DNA of 64,000 bases, taken from JAGTVG01 sp963699805 (GTDB taxonomy: Bacteria > Bacteroidota > Bacteroidia > Cytophagales > Cyclobacteriaceae). Positions 18,424 through 29,000 of this stretch are shown in pieces (position 1 is the stretch's first letter; each line of letters starts with the position of its first letter). The DNA lies in NCBI GenBank assembly GCA_963699805.1, contig CAVOVH010000005.1, positions 1,068,037 to 1,132,036 on the forward strand. Reading direction: 5' to 3'. The translations under genes were made by a program, and so were the position numbers. Under the pieces are notes generated by a model that did not search any database, was not told the origin of the DNA, and worked only from the letters and a program-made list of their open reading frames with translations.

Positions 18424-20085
18424 TTATTGTCTGGCGAGCAATTCATTATAGGTTGGCTGGTTATTGAGCACATTGATTGCTTCCAGGAGCTGCGGATCAT
18501 TATCGAACGAAGCCTCAATCACACCTTTGTTTAAATAATATCTGGCAGCAATTTCCTCTTCCAGCACGGATTTGATTTCATCCTTGAACTTCTGAACGTC
18601 GTTATCCTTATTATGTTGTATTTTGGATTTCAGTTCTTCAATGGTATTTTCAACCACGCCATTGAACTTTTCCTGCTTTGATAAGGCAATTACTTCATCC
18701 AGGGTTTTTTCAACACGCGTCGTATAATCATATTCTTTGTCTTTCAGCCAAAAAAGAAACTTCTGAAATTCATCCTCCGACAATTTAAAGTTTTTGGCCT
18801 TGTCAATTGATTCATGCGTGTAATAAAACTGTGTGGCATAATCAAACAGAAGCCCTTTCGACATCAAGCTCAATGTAATGGGAGCAAGGTTCTTATCTTC
18901 CACTACCACATCTGGATCAATTCCCCCACCATCATATACGATCCGTCCATTGTTGGTCTCAAATTCCACTTTTAATGAATCGGGAATACGTTTTACACTT
19001 CCGTCTTCATTTCGTTCCTCATAATTGATGGCCTGTATGCATCTTCCACTTGGAATATAGTATTTTGCTGTTGTCACCTTTAACTGGGAGTTGTAAGATA
19101 AGGGTCTAGTTGCTTGAACAAGACCTTTCCCAAAGGTTTTAGTTCCAACCAGAACGCCACGGTCATAATCCTGAATGGTCCCTGAAACGATTTCAGAGGC
19201 GGACGCACTTCTGTTGTTGGTCAGCACTGCCAGAGGAATATCAGTATCGATCGGGTTATTCAAAGCCCGGTAGGTCTTGTTCCAGTCTGACATCTTCCCT
19301 TTGGTACTCACTACTTCTTGTCCGCGAGATATGAATACATTGGTTACATTCACGGCTTCGTTTAAAAGCCCTCCCGGATTATCCCTCAGATCAAGGATTA
19401 CTTTGGAGGCACCTTCTTCTTTTAATTTTTCCAATGCCCGGCTAACTTCCTTCCCTGCAGAAGTAGTAAAATCTGTCAGTTTGATATAACCAACATCCTG
19501 CGTGACCATCCCTGCATAAGGGACGTTGTCGATTGTGATCTTTTCACGCTTCAAATTAATTTTTATGGGGTTATCCACGCCATACCGGATGATGGTCAGC
19601 TCAACATCGGTATTGGCCTGTCCTTTCAGGAGTTTGCTGATTTCACCAGTATTTTTATCGGTAACATCCACACCGTCCACCTCGATCAGTTCGTCGCCTA
19701 TTTTCAATCCTTTTTTTTCTGCCGGGAATCCTTCGTAGGGCATGATGATGAGGTTCTTATTATTATTCCTGCCAATCAAAGCTCCGATCCCTCCATATTG
19801 GTTGGTGGTCATGGTCCTGTAATCTTCAATGTCATCCTCCGGGATATAATTGGTATATGGGTCAAGGGATTCCAGCATGGCTTCGATCCCGGTTCGCATC
19901 AATTTGTTGGGATTGATATCATCCACATAATAAGTATTCACCTCCTTGAACAGGGTGGCGAATATATCCAGGTTTTTAGCAATCTCGAAATACCTTTCAC
20001 TTGGATTAGTATAAGAAAATAAAATGATGACAACGACCAGTAAACCTGACGGGATCGTCCATCTTTTAACTTTTTGCAACTTCAT
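18424..20085 (-). CDS. S41-family C-terminal processing protease (CtpA/Prc type)
   Basis: A 553-residue periplasmic serine protease. One N-terminal hydrophobic segment (SGLLVVVIILFSY) acts as signal or anchor. A PDZ domain follows (MPYEGFPAEKKGLKIGDELI), then the S41 core. The catalytic pair should be Ser295 in NNRSASASEIVSG and Lys320 in KTFGKGLVQ; the spacing of 25 residues is that of E. coli Tsp (Ser430/Lys455). A helical C-terminal extension of about 150 residues is present, common in Bacteroidota homologues. Its start overlaps the rnpA 3' end by 20 bases, suggesting coupled translation. Confidence 0.92.
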   Translation of the reverse strand: MKLQKVKRWTIPSGLLVVVIILFSYTNPSERYFEIAKNLDIFATLFKEVNTYYVDDINPNKLMRTGIEAMLESLDPYTNYIPEDDIEDYRTMTTNQYGGIGALIGRNNNKNLIIMPYEGFPAEKKGLKIGDELIEVDGVDVTDKNTGEISKLLKGQANTDVELTIIRYGVDNPIKINLKREKITIDNVPYAGMVTQDVGYIKLTDFTTSAGKEVSRALEKLKEEGASKVILDLRDNPGGLLNEAVNVTNVFISRGQEVVSTKGKMSDWNKTYRALNNPIDTDIPLAVLTNNRSASASEIVSGTIQDYDRGVLVGTKTFGKGLVQATRPLSYNSQLKVTTAKYYIPSGRCIQAINYEERNEDGSVKRIPDSLKVEFETNNGRIVYDGGGIDPDVVVEDKNLAPITLSLMSKGLLFDYATQFYYTHESIDKAKNFKLSEDEFQKFLFWLKDKEYDYTTRVEKTLDEVIALSKQEKFNGVVENTIEELKSKIQHNKDNDVQKFKDEIKSVLEEEIAARYYLNKGVIEASFDNDPQLLEAINVLNNQPTYNELLARQ

Positions 20086-20485
20086 ATTTCTGATTATTTT
20101 GTTTTATCAAATACCCGATAGATGCCACTACGCTTTTTTCTATCTCTGTATAGGTTGCTACATTCTTACTAATATACACATACCCCAATAAAAACGGAAG
20201 TCCGTGAAAATTATTATAAAGTAGGGCTTTATGCTTCCGGTAAGCTTCCCGGATCCTTCTTCTGACTTTATTACGTACGACAGATTTTTTAAAATGTTTT
20301 TTGGGTACAGAAATCAATATCCGGTGATAGGGATCTTCGTCCGGGGTATAGGTCAAAAAATACAGTGCCAAGGGAAAAAACTTCTTACGCACTCCTTCCT
20401 TGAAAAGCTGATCAATTCGTTTTTTCTTCTTAAGGTGTTCACCTTTGTAAAAACGCTGGGAATTAAAATCAGGAATGAACCCCAT
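20066..20485 (-). CDS. rnpA: Ribonuclease P protein component
   Basis: A 139-residue basic protein that binds the RNase P RNA and helps mature tRNA 5' ends. The RNR signature is visible as KSVVRNKVRRRIREAYRKHK, and an upstream RILISVPKKHFK strand is typical. The N-terminus KGEHLKKKKRIDQLFKEG matches Bacteroidota RnpA. It follows rpmH by 20 bases, the widely conserved order. The 3' end overlaps the protease gene by 20 bases. Confidence 0.95.
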   Translation of the reverse strand: MGFIPDFNSQRFYKGEHLKKKKRIDQLFKEGVRKKFFPLALYFLTYTPDEDPYHRILISVPKKHFKKSVVRNKVRRRIREAYRKHKALLYNNFHGLPFLLGYVYISKNVATYTEIEKSVVASIGYLIKQNNQKYEVAKS

Positions 20486-20505
20486 GAGTCCGGGGAATTA
20501 GGATA

Positions 20506-20664
20506 TTAATTCTTACCGTTACGTTCGCCGGAAACGGATAATTTTTTTCTGCCCTTCGCCCTTCGGTTTGTGATCACGTTTTTTCCGCCTGGGGTGGCCA
20601 TCCTTGCCCGGAACCCGTGCTTGTTCTTACGTTTTTTGATGGACGGTTGAAATGTTCTTTTCAT
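20506..20664 (-). CDS. rpmH: 50S ribosomal protein L34
   Basis: A 52-residue ribosomal protein read directly from the minus strand: it begins MKRTFQPSIKKRKNKHGFRA and ends near KLSVSGERNGKN. The family core KRTFQPS, KNKHGFR and RRAKGRKKLS is intact. The C-terminal tail is a few residues longer than in E. coli. It starts the rpmH–rnpA operon. dnaA and a replication origin, which often neighbour this pair in other bacteria, are not in the window. Confidence 0.96.
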   Translation of the reverse strand: MKRTFQPSIKKRKNKHGFRARMATPGGKNVITNRRAKGRKKLSVSGERNGKN

Positions 20665-21222
20665 TATATCAACATTTATAAACTCACATTCATTTCCGCT
20701 TTCAAACGGGCTGCAAAGATATAAACCTTTTACATAATATTGAAGTAATTATCTTTTTTTCACTTTTAATTCGCGGGAAGCATCCCAAAAATTTAAGGGC
20801 CATGTATGGGAGGTTGATTTTTCAAAAACCATCATTCTGAAAATTTAAATCTACATATATCAGGAAATAATATGATTTTCATCCATCGACTACAGCAGAA
20901 TATTTTGCAGCTCCGGATTAAACAGGAGGAATCATGCTGCTGATCATGCTTCATGCAGGAAGAAATCCAATGGCCGGGAAGGAATTGTGAAATTTATACT
21001 TAATCGTGGATTCTATCAGGATTTGAGAATATATAATATAAAAAATGGTTGGAATTTAAGATTTTCATTTTTAGTTTGCATTATAAATGTAGTCTCATCT
21101 CAATTTAGATTTTTTAGAAATTAACGAATACGTTACAGTTATGCATACCTGTAACACATTGTATGAACTTTTACGGATTCTAAATGCTGAATATTTAATT
21201 CTAAATATTAAACCATTTTATT
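20665..21222. other. Divergent intergenic region between rpmH and the second susC
   Basis: A 558-base AT-rich gap holding promoters for rpmH leftward and susC rightward. The only strong feature is the inverted repeat at 21132-21155. No gene was recognised; short frames across it have no protein-like sequence. Confidence 0.5.
21132..21155 (+). promoter_or_regulatory. Operator-like inverted repeat upstream of susC
   Basis: GTTACAG at 21132-21138 is the exact reverse complement of CTGTAAC at 21149-21155, with a ten-base spacer. It lies about 70 bases before the SusC start codon, in the position of a regulator binding site or a leader hairpin. No regulator gene is adjacent. Confidence 0.45.
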
Positions 21223-24216
21223 ATGAAGAACTATTTACTCGCTTGTTTTTTGGTGCTACTTGCCGGCACGATCGTGTTCGCGCAGGAGCGTACCATTTCT
21301 GGTCGGGTGACCGACGAGGTGACGGATGAAGGTATCCCGGGGGTGAACATTCTCATCCAGGGGACAACCAGCGGAACGGTTACCGATATTGATGGGAATT
21401 ATCAGGTATCAGTACCTTCCGGGGAGACTGTACTGTTATTTTCCTATGTGGGATACAAGACCCAGGCCATCACGGTGGGCAATCAGACCACCCTCGATAT
21501 TGCACTGGAATCAGATGTAACCGCATTATCTGAGATTGTGGTCACCGGATATGGCACCCAGGAGAAGAGGGAAATCACCAGTGCGGTAGCCAGTGTGAAA
21601 TCAGAGGATTTTAACCAGGGAAATGTAAATAATCCCGCTCAGTTGATCCAGGGAAAAGTCGCAGGTCTTTCCATCACGAGACCCGGAGGTAATCCCAATG
21701 GGACCTATCAGATACGTCTCCGGGGAACTTCCACCGTTGGACAGAATACCCAGCCCCTCATCGTAGTGGACGGGATCATCGGCGCTTCACTTGAGAATCT
21801 GGACCCGAACGATATCGCTTCCATCGATGTATTGAAGGATGGATCTTCCGCCGCCATTTATGGTACCAGGGGATCTACCGGTGTGATCCTGGTCACTACT
21901 AAATCGGGTCACGAAGGAAGATTTGATGTTGATTATAACGGATATGTGAGTGTTGAAACACCTGCAAAATTTGTGCCCATGATGGATGCCGCCGGATTCA
22001 GGGCACTATCCACTGAACTTGGTATTTCAACCAATGATGCAGGGTCTTCGACCGACTGGTTTAAAGAAATTACCAGAACGGCCCTTCAGCAAACACATAA
22101 CCTCTCTATGTCAGGCGGTTCCCAGAAAACCAGTTACCGTGCCTCCCTCAACTACAGGGATGCGGATGGGATCGCCATCAACACCGGGTTCAAACAACTC
22201 AACAGCCGGTTGAACCTGACCCAGAAAGCACTCAACGATCGACTCACACTCGATTTCAACGTCTTTGGAACCTACAGGATCTCTGATTATGGTTTTGATG
22301 AGGCTTTCAGATATGCCACTGTATACAATCCGACTGCACCGGTGCACCTCGATCCAAGTGATCCTGATTATGACCGGTGGCAGGGATATTATCAGAGTAT
22401 TGCATTCGACTATTACAACCCGGTCTCCATTCTTGAGCTGAATACAAATAAAGGTAAGGACACCCGGGTCAACATGGCGCTCAAAGGATCTTACGAGATC
22501 ATTGATAATTTACTGGTCGATGCATTTTATTCCATTCAGAATGCAAGTCTGCTCAAGGGGCGCTATTATGACAAAAACAGTTACTGGACAGGAAATAATA
22601 CCAATGGCCGTGCCGAAAGGGAATATGACCAGAATTTTAACCAGTTATTCGAGACAACGGCCAGGTGGACGGGTAATATAGGTTCCTCCAATCTGAGTGT
22701 ACTGGGAGGATATTCCTACCAGGAATTTCTCAATGAAGGATTTCATGCCTATGGCGGGGATTTCATCACCGACGCCTTCCTCTACAATAACCTGGAAGCC
22801 GCCCAGGAATTTCCCAAAGGATTGGGCGACATTGACAGCTATATGGATAAATCAAAACTGATCGCCTTTTTTGGAAGGGCGAACCTCAATATCAATGAGA
22901 CCTATTTCTTTTCTGCCAGTGTAAGGCAGGAGGGATCTACCAGGTTTGGAGAAAACAACAAATGGGGTACGTTTCCTGCCGTAAGTGCAGGGGTGGAACT
23001 AGCTAATTTCCTGGGTATGGCTTCTATTGATAACCTGAAACTGAGAGCCAGTTATGGGATCACTGGTAATTTGCCTTCCGACCCATACCGTTCTTTATTC
23101 CGTCTTCAGTCAGGGGAATCTTTCTTCTATCAGGGAGAATTTGTTCCGGGTTATGAACCTGCAAGTAATGCCAATCCCGACCTGAAATGGGAAAAGAAAG
23201 CCGAAGTGGATGTAGGAGTGGATTTCTCCTTCCTGGGATCGAAGATCTATGGTGCGATCGATTACTATAGCAGAACCACAACTGACTTATTGTTGACTTT
23301 CAACGTTCCGGTGCCTCCAAACCTGTTTTCTACAACCCTGGCGAACATCGGAGAAATCAAGAATTCAGGTCTTGAACTGGCAGTGACCTATAATGTAGTA
23401 CAAGGTCCCAGTTTTAGCTACACACCTTCCCTTACCGTTAACTACTATCTCGAAAACAAGATCGTTTCTCTTTCTAGCGGGGATCTTTCTTTTGGTGGGG
23501 TAAGGGATATTTCTGATATGGGTTCCCCCGGGCAGAATGGTACACCTCTCATCAGGGTAGAAGAAGGCAAGGATATCGGACAGATCTGGGCCTTGGTTTA
23601 TGAGGGAGTTGATGAAGATGGGAACTGGATATTCGCGGATGTAAATGGGGATGGTAACCGGAGCGGCGGAAATGAAGACCGGGCAGTGGTGGGTAACGGA
23701 TTGCCCAAATCAGAACTTGGTTTCAATAACACCTTTACATTTGGCAAAAACTGGGATGCGAACATCTTCTTCCGTGGCTCATTCGGGCATGACCTGCTCA
23801 ATAGTTACAGAGGATTTTATGAAGTGCCTAACCTGGTTACTGCCTACAATGTTTATGAAACAGCCGGGGATATCAGAAGCCCGAATGGAGTATTGTTGAG
23901 TACCAACTCAGGAAAAGTATCCAGCCTGCATGTTGAGAATGCTTCGTTCCTGAAACTGGACAACTTCAACATTGGTTATAACTTCAACTTACCGAGTGAT
24001 GCTGCCTTCAGAAGGATCAGGTTATACTTTGCCGGTAACAACCTCTTCGTAATTACAAGTTACAAGGGAGTGGATCCTGAAGTTCGCTGGACGGATCAGG
24101 AACTCGGAGCTGATGATACTGACCAATTAAATGGTGTTTTGTCACCAGGTTTAGACCGAAGAAATACCTGGTTCACGACGAGGTCCTTTACACTGGGGGT
24201 AACCCTTGGTTTCTAA
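21223..24216 (+). CDS. SusC/RagA-family TonB-linked outer membrane transporter
   Basis: A 997-residue, intact SusC-type transporter. A signal peptide ends at VFAQ (about residue 20). A carboxypeptidase-regulatory-like domain follows (GIPGVNILIQGTTSGTVTDI), then the SEIVVTGYGTQEKREIT segment that leads into the plug, with the plug motif PLIVVDGIIG and VLKDGSSAAIYGTRGSTGVI. The rest is the 22-stranded barrel, ending in LGVTLGF with the terminal Phe typical of outer membrane proteins. It pairs with the SusD gene ten bases downstream to import an oligosaccharide or other large nutrient. Downstream FG-GAP lipoproteins and a GH32 enzyme suggest glycans, possibly fructans, but a terminator separates them. 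Confidence 0.95.
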   Translation: MKNYLLACFLVLLAGTIVFAQERTISGRVTDEVTDEGIPGVNILIQGTTSGTVTDIDGNYQVSVPSGETVLLFSYVGYKTQAITVGNQTTLDIALESDVTALSEIVVTGYGTQEKREITSAVASVKSEDFNQGNVNNPAQLIQGKVAGLSITRPGGNPNGTYQIRLRGTSTVGQNTQPLIVVDGIIGASLENLDPNDIASIDVLKDGSSAAIYGTRGSTGVILVTTKSGHEGRFDVDYNGYVSVETPAKFVPMMDAAGFRALSTELGISTNDAGSSTDWFKEITRTALQQTHNLSMSGGSQKTSYRASLNYRDADGIAINTGFKQLNSRLNLTQKALNDRLTLDFNVFGTYRISDYGFDEAFRYATVYNPTAPVHLDPSDPDYDRWQGYYQSIAFDYYNPVSILELNTNKGKDTRVNMALKGSYEIIDNLLVDAFYSIQNASLLKGRYYDKNSYWTGNNTNGRAEREYDQNFNQLFETTARWTGNIGSSNLSVLGGYSYQEFLNEGFHAYGGDFITDAFLYNNLEAAQEFPKGLGDIDSYMDKSKLIAFFGRANLNINETYFFSASVRQEGSTRFGENNKWGTFPAVSAGVELANFLGMASIDNLKLRASYGITGNLPSDPYRSLFRLQSGESFFYQGEFVPGYEPASNANPDLKWEKKAEVDVGVDFSFLGSKIYGAIDYYSRTTTDLLLTFNVPVPPNLFSTTLANIGEIKNSGLELAVTYNVVQGPSFSYTPSLTVNYYLENKIVSLSSGDLSFGGVRDISDMGSPGQNGTPLIRVEEGKDIGQIWALVYEGVDEDGNWIFADVNGDGNRSGGNEDRAVVGNGLPKSELGFNNTFTFGKNWDANIFFRGSFGHDLLNSYRGFYEVPNLVTAYNVYETAGDIRSPNGVLLSTNSGKVSSLHVENASFLKLDNFNIGYNFNLPSDAAFRRIRLYFAGNNLFVITSYKGVDPEVRWTDQELGADDTDQLNGVLSPGLDRRNTWFTTRSFTLGVTLGF

Positions 24217-24225
24217 AACATCTAT

Positions 24226-25926
24226 ATGAATGATTTGTTTAAAATGAAAAAGACAATAAAAATGAAAAGATCCATAATAATCGGGAAAATATTCATGGTG
24301 GCGATTTTCATGCTGGTGATCAACCAGTCATGTACGAACCTCGATGAAGAAGTGTTTTCTGAGATTACTCCTGACAAGTTCTTCCAGAATGAAGAACAAT
24401 TCGTTTCAGCCCTGGGGAATGCCTACACCAGGCTGTATGGATATTCCATGGGCGATACCCACGACATGAGGGAACTTTCCACGGATGAAATGATCACCCC
24501 TACGAGGGGACAGGACTGGGATGACGGTGGTCACCTGCGGAGGTTGCATCTTCATTCATGGAACTGGGAAGATCCTACGCTGAATGGTACCTGGAATTTC
24601 TGTTTTGGTGGCGTGAATACCGCCAACCGGTTGATCGCGACCTTCCAGGATCTTGTTGAAAGTGGACAAGTAGCCCAGGAAGATGCAGATGGCTTTATTG
24701 CCGAATTAAAGGTCCTCAGGGCTTTCTTCTATTATGTCCTGCTCGATACTTTTGGAAATGTGCCGATCGTTACCGGATTTGCCGATGCCGATCCATTTCC
24801 TCCAACAGATTCGAAAGAAGAGGTTTATGCATTTATTGAATCTGAACTGCTTGACAACAGGGATAAACTCACCAAAGATATAGGAGGCGCTGCTTACGGC
24901 CGGGCCAATTATTGGGTGGCTCAGACATTACTTGCCAAATTATATCTGAATGCTGAAGTGTATAATGGCACTGCAGAATGGGCAAATGTAAGTACAGTAT
25001 GTGATGATATCATCGATAATGGAGACTTTGGTTTGGAATCGGATTATTTTGCCAACTTCAACGTAAAGAATGAAGGATCCCAGGAATTCATCTTTGCCAT
25101 TCCTTATGATAAAGTGTATGCAGCCGGTTTTAACCTTCCAATGAAGACCCTGCATTATGGAAGTCAGTTTACCTATAATTTGACTGATCAACCATGGAAC
25201 GGATTCTGTTCCATGGAGGAGTTTTATAATTCCTATGATGATAATGACCTCAGAAAAGGAGATCCGGGAACCGTGGATGGCCCGGCTGCCAAACGGGGTA
25301 ATTTCCTGGCCGGTTATCAGTACACTGCCGCCGGACTTCCTGTATTGGATGATAAATATGAACGCCAGGATCCATTGAATCCGGAGAAACCTTATGACGA
25401 GGATGGAGAATGGGTAAATTTCACCCCAAGAGTAGGTTCAGTTGGATCAAGTGCCTTACGTCAGGCAGGAGCCAGGGTAGGAAAATGGGAATATGAGATA
25501 GGTGGCACTACTGAAATGAGTAATGATTTCTCCATATTCAGGTTTGCCGATGTGATCCTCATGAAGGCAGAAGCAGAATGGAGATTGGGTAATAGTGCGA
25601 TCGCGTTGACATTATTGAACCAGGTCAGGGAAAGAGCAGGTCTGGATCCGGCTACTGATCTGGATGCACCTGTATCATTCGCTGTGGAAGACGGCGATAT
25701 CCCCGGAGGTGAAATATTCAACGAAAGGGGCAGGGAATTTTTTGAGGAGCAAAGCAGAAGAACTGACCTGGTCCGCTGGGGATTGTTTACCAGTGTGGCA
25801 AAATGGGCCTTACCCTCAACGGTAACGGGAGATTTTCTGGAAGATGGTGAGCATACAACCCTTTTCCCGGTACCACGGGCACAGAAAGATTCTAACCCAA
25901 ATCTCGTTCAGAACCCGGGTTATTAA
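24226..25926 (+). CDS. SusD/RagB-family nutrient-binding lipoprotein
   Basis: A 566-residue SusD homologue, surface-exposed partner of the SusC just upstream. The lipobox is INQSC, so the mature protein starts at that Cys. Typical segments are FFYYVLLDTFGNVPIVTGFA, the LLAKLYLNAEVY helix, and the C-terminal LMKAEAEWRLGNS and ERGREFFEEQSRRTDLVRWG, which are hallmarks of the family. Met codons at 24226, 24244 and 24262 are all in frame; the last gives a more ordinary signal peptide. A strong terminator follows the stop codon. Confidence 0.94.
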   Translation: MNDLFKMKKTIKMKRSIIIGKIFMVAIFMLVINQSCTNLDEEVFSEITPDKFFQNEEQFVSALGNAYTRLYGYSMGDTHDMRELSTDEMITPTRGQDWDDGGHLRRLHLHSWNWEDPTLNGTWNFCFGGVNTANRLIATFQDLVESGQVAQEDADGFIAELKVLRAFFYYVLLDTFGNVPIVTGFADADPFPPTDSKEEVYAFIESELLDNRDKLTKDIGGAAYGRANYWVAQTLLAKLYLNAEVYNGTAEWANVSTVCDDIIDNGDFGLESDYFANFNVKNEGSQEFIFAIPYDKVYAAGFNLPMKTLHYGSQFTYNLTDQPWNGFCSMEEFYNSYDDNDLRKGDPGTVDGPAAKRGNFLAGYQYTAAGLPVLDDKYERQDPLNPEKPYDEDGEWVNFTPRVGSVGSSALRQAGARVGKWEYEIGGTTEMSNDFSIFRFADVILMKAEAEWRLGNSAIALTLLNQVRERAGLDPATDLDAPVSFAVEDGDIPGGEIFNERGREFFEEQSRRTDLVRWGLFTSVAKWALPSTVTGDFLEDGEHTTLFPVPRAQKDSNPNLVQNPGY

Positions 25927-25944
25927 ATTTTCTATGAATACTTT

Positions 25945-25973
25945 AAAAAGGCCGCAATCAAGCGGCCTTTTTT
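25945..25973 (+). terminator. Strong Rho-independent terminator after susD
   Basis: AAAAAGGCCGC is followed by a short AATCAA loop and GCGGCCTTTTTT, a nearly perfect stem with T-run. It lies 19 bases after the SusD stop and about 100 bases before the FG-GAP gene, so the latter likely has its own promoter. Confidence 0.9.
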
Positions 25974-26074
25974 ATTTTTTCATGATTAAAAAATATTCGA
26001 AAAATAAAAAACCCAGTAATTTTGAGATCCTGGACTTTGTCATTCATGGATTTGATATTATGCAGGGAGTGCGA

Positions 26075-29000
26075 ATGAACCCATTAATTGTAGGCCGTCT
26101 CATAATCTTCCACCTGATCCTTTCAGGAATATTTTTATTAGGCGCCTGCCGGATCGGAATACAACTCAAAGAGGATCCGGAATCAGGTCTATATCAGTTA
26201 CTGGACAATGAAGAGGCCGGAATTGATTTTATCAATCAGGTGGAATATACAGAAGAATACAATACCTATACCTACCGGAATTTTTATAATGGTGCGGGAG
26301 TTGGATTGGGGGATTTCAATAAGGATGGATTAATAGACGTATATTTTTGTGGGAACATCAGGGATAATCGTTTATATCTGAATAAAGGAAACCTGCATTT
26401 CGAAGATATTACTGAAAAGGCGGGAGTCGCCTGTCCGGGCGTCTGGTCAACCGGAGTGAGCATTGTGGATATAAACGGGGATGGATGGCTGGATATTTAT
26501 GTTTGCAAGTCAGGGATCATGACAGAAAAAAACAGGAACAATGAACTTTTTATTAACAATGGAGATCTTACCTTTTCCGAACGGTCGAAAGAATATGGAA
26601 TCGATGAGCTAGGCCTTTCTACACAAGCTGCTTTTTTCGATTATGATAAGGATGGGGACCTGGATATGTACCTTCTTAACAACTCATTCAAATCGATCGG
26701 GGGTTATGAAATTAAAAAGGATCAAAGAGAGGTCCGGGATCCGGAAGGAGGAAATAAATTTTACCGCAACGATCAGGGCCACTTTATTGATATAACGGAG
26801 GAAGCAGGGATCTATGGAAGCATCATTGGATTTGGACTGGGGGTATCAGTCAGCGATATAAATGGAGATGGCTGGCTGGACCTGTATATCTCCAATGACT
26901 TTTTTGAAAAAGATTACCTCTATATAAATAATCACGATGGGACCTTTTCAGAAAAACTGGAAGATTATATCCGCGAGTTGAGCTTGGGGTCTATGGGTGC
27001 AGACATCGCAGATATTAACAATGATGCATTCCAGGAAATATTTGTTACGGAAATGGTTCCTGAGCCGGAAAGCCGGCTGAAAACAAAATCAACCTTTGAG
27101 ACATGGGATGAGTACCAGTCAAATCTGGGGAAAGGTTATTATCATCAATTTGCACGCAATGTATTACAACTCAACAACGGGAATGGATCCTATAGTGAGA
27201 TCGGCCGGTTGGCAGGAGTGGCCACCACCGATTGGAGTTGGGGAGCACTGATCTTTGATATGAACAATGATGGCTGGAAGGATATTTTTGTGGCCAATGG
27301 GATTTATAAGGATCTTCTTGATCAGGATTACCTGAATTTTTATTCAAATCCAGCCATTGTCCGGAACCTGATCCAGACGGAAGAACATGCGATCCTGACA
27401 ATGATTCATGATATTCCCTCGGTACGTGTGCCGAATTACGCTTTTAAGAATGAAAAAGACCTTACTTTCACCAACATGGCGGAATATTGGGGACTTGGAC
27501 TCCCTTCCCATTCAAATGGGGCTGCTTATGGTGACCTGGATAATGATGGGGATCTGGATCTGGTCATCAATAATGTTAACATGCCCCCATTCATTTATAA
27601 TAACCTGACCTCGGAACGGGATGCGAATTTTTATATCGGTTTTAAACTGGCAGGCGACAAGCAGAATTCTCATGCAACTGGCAGCCGTGTAACCGTATTT
27701 TCTGAGGGTGAAATGTTTTTTCAAGAATTAATGCCAGTGAGAGGTTTTCAATCAACCATGGATGACCGGCTGATTTTTGGTCTGGGGAAACATCAAAAAG
27801 TGGATTCTGTCTGGATTGAATGGTGGGATGACAGATATACCAAACTATATGGCATGGCGGCAAATCAAATGATAACCCTGGACATCAAGGATGCAGTGAA
27901 TGGGACGATTAATAAGAAGGGGAATGATATAAAGAAAATCTTCGAAGATATTACTGATTCAGGGATACTTGATTTCAGGCATATTGAGAATGAATATGTA
28001 GATTTCACGAGGGAAAATTTGTTGTTTCATATGAATTCGAATGAGGGACCTAAAATGGGAATGGGAGACCTCAATGGGGATGGACTGGAAGATATCGTGA
28101 TTGGGGGAGCAAAGGATGAACCAGCCTACCTTTTTTTACAGAAGCCCAGTGGAAAATTTGAGAATCAGGAGGTAGAAGTATTTGAACAGGATAAGACCTC
28201 TGAAGATACCGATTGTCTGATTTTTGATGCGGATAATGACGGAGATAACGATATTTATATGGCCAGTGGAGGCCATGAATTTTCTTCAAGTTCCACGGCC
28301 CTGATCGACCGGTTGTATTTGAATGACGGGAAGGGAAATTTCATAAGGTCAGATCAGTTATTGCCCACCAATAAATTTGAGACAACTTCCTGTGTTGAGG
28401 CAGCAGACTATGATCATGACAATGATCTCGATCTTGCGGTAGGAATTCGATTAAAGCCCTTTGCCTACGGCGTTCCCGTAAATGGATATATACTTCAAAA
28501 TGATGGGAACGGCAGATTCAGGGACATAACCTCACAGGTAGCTCCCGGATTATCGGAACTGGGCCTCATCACAGATCTTACGTGGGCGGATATCGATGGT
28601 GATCAGGATGACGACCTCCTGGTGGTAGGTGAATTTATGCCCATTACTGTTTTTTTAAACAACGATGGCATATTTGAAAACAGAACAACCGAATGGGGTT
28701 TACAGGACTCCAATGGCTGGTGGAAAGTCATCGAAAAGGAAGACCTGGATCATGATGGAGATATTGATTTTGTTGTCGGAAATCACGGATGGAATTCCAG
28801 ATTTAAATCTTCCAGGGATCATCCCCTAACGATGTACGTGAGTGATTTTGATCATAATGGCTCCATTGAACAGATTATCTGTCAATATAATGGAGAAAAT
28901 TCCTATCCAATGGTCATGAGAGACGATATCGTCGGACAGATTCCATCACTGGCAAAAAAATATCCTGATCATAGCAGCTATAAGGAACAGACCATACAGG

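Noticed and set aside
20506..21222. Replication origin near rpmH–rnpA
   Set aside because: dnaA is not present and I saw no cluster of DnaA boxes; the pair alone is not evidence of an origin in this phylum.
25844..26074. Upstream extension of the first FG-GAP protein across the susD end
   Set aside because: It would run through a strong terminator and lacks a signal peptide; Met 26075 gives a lipoprotein signal and the same length as the paralogues.
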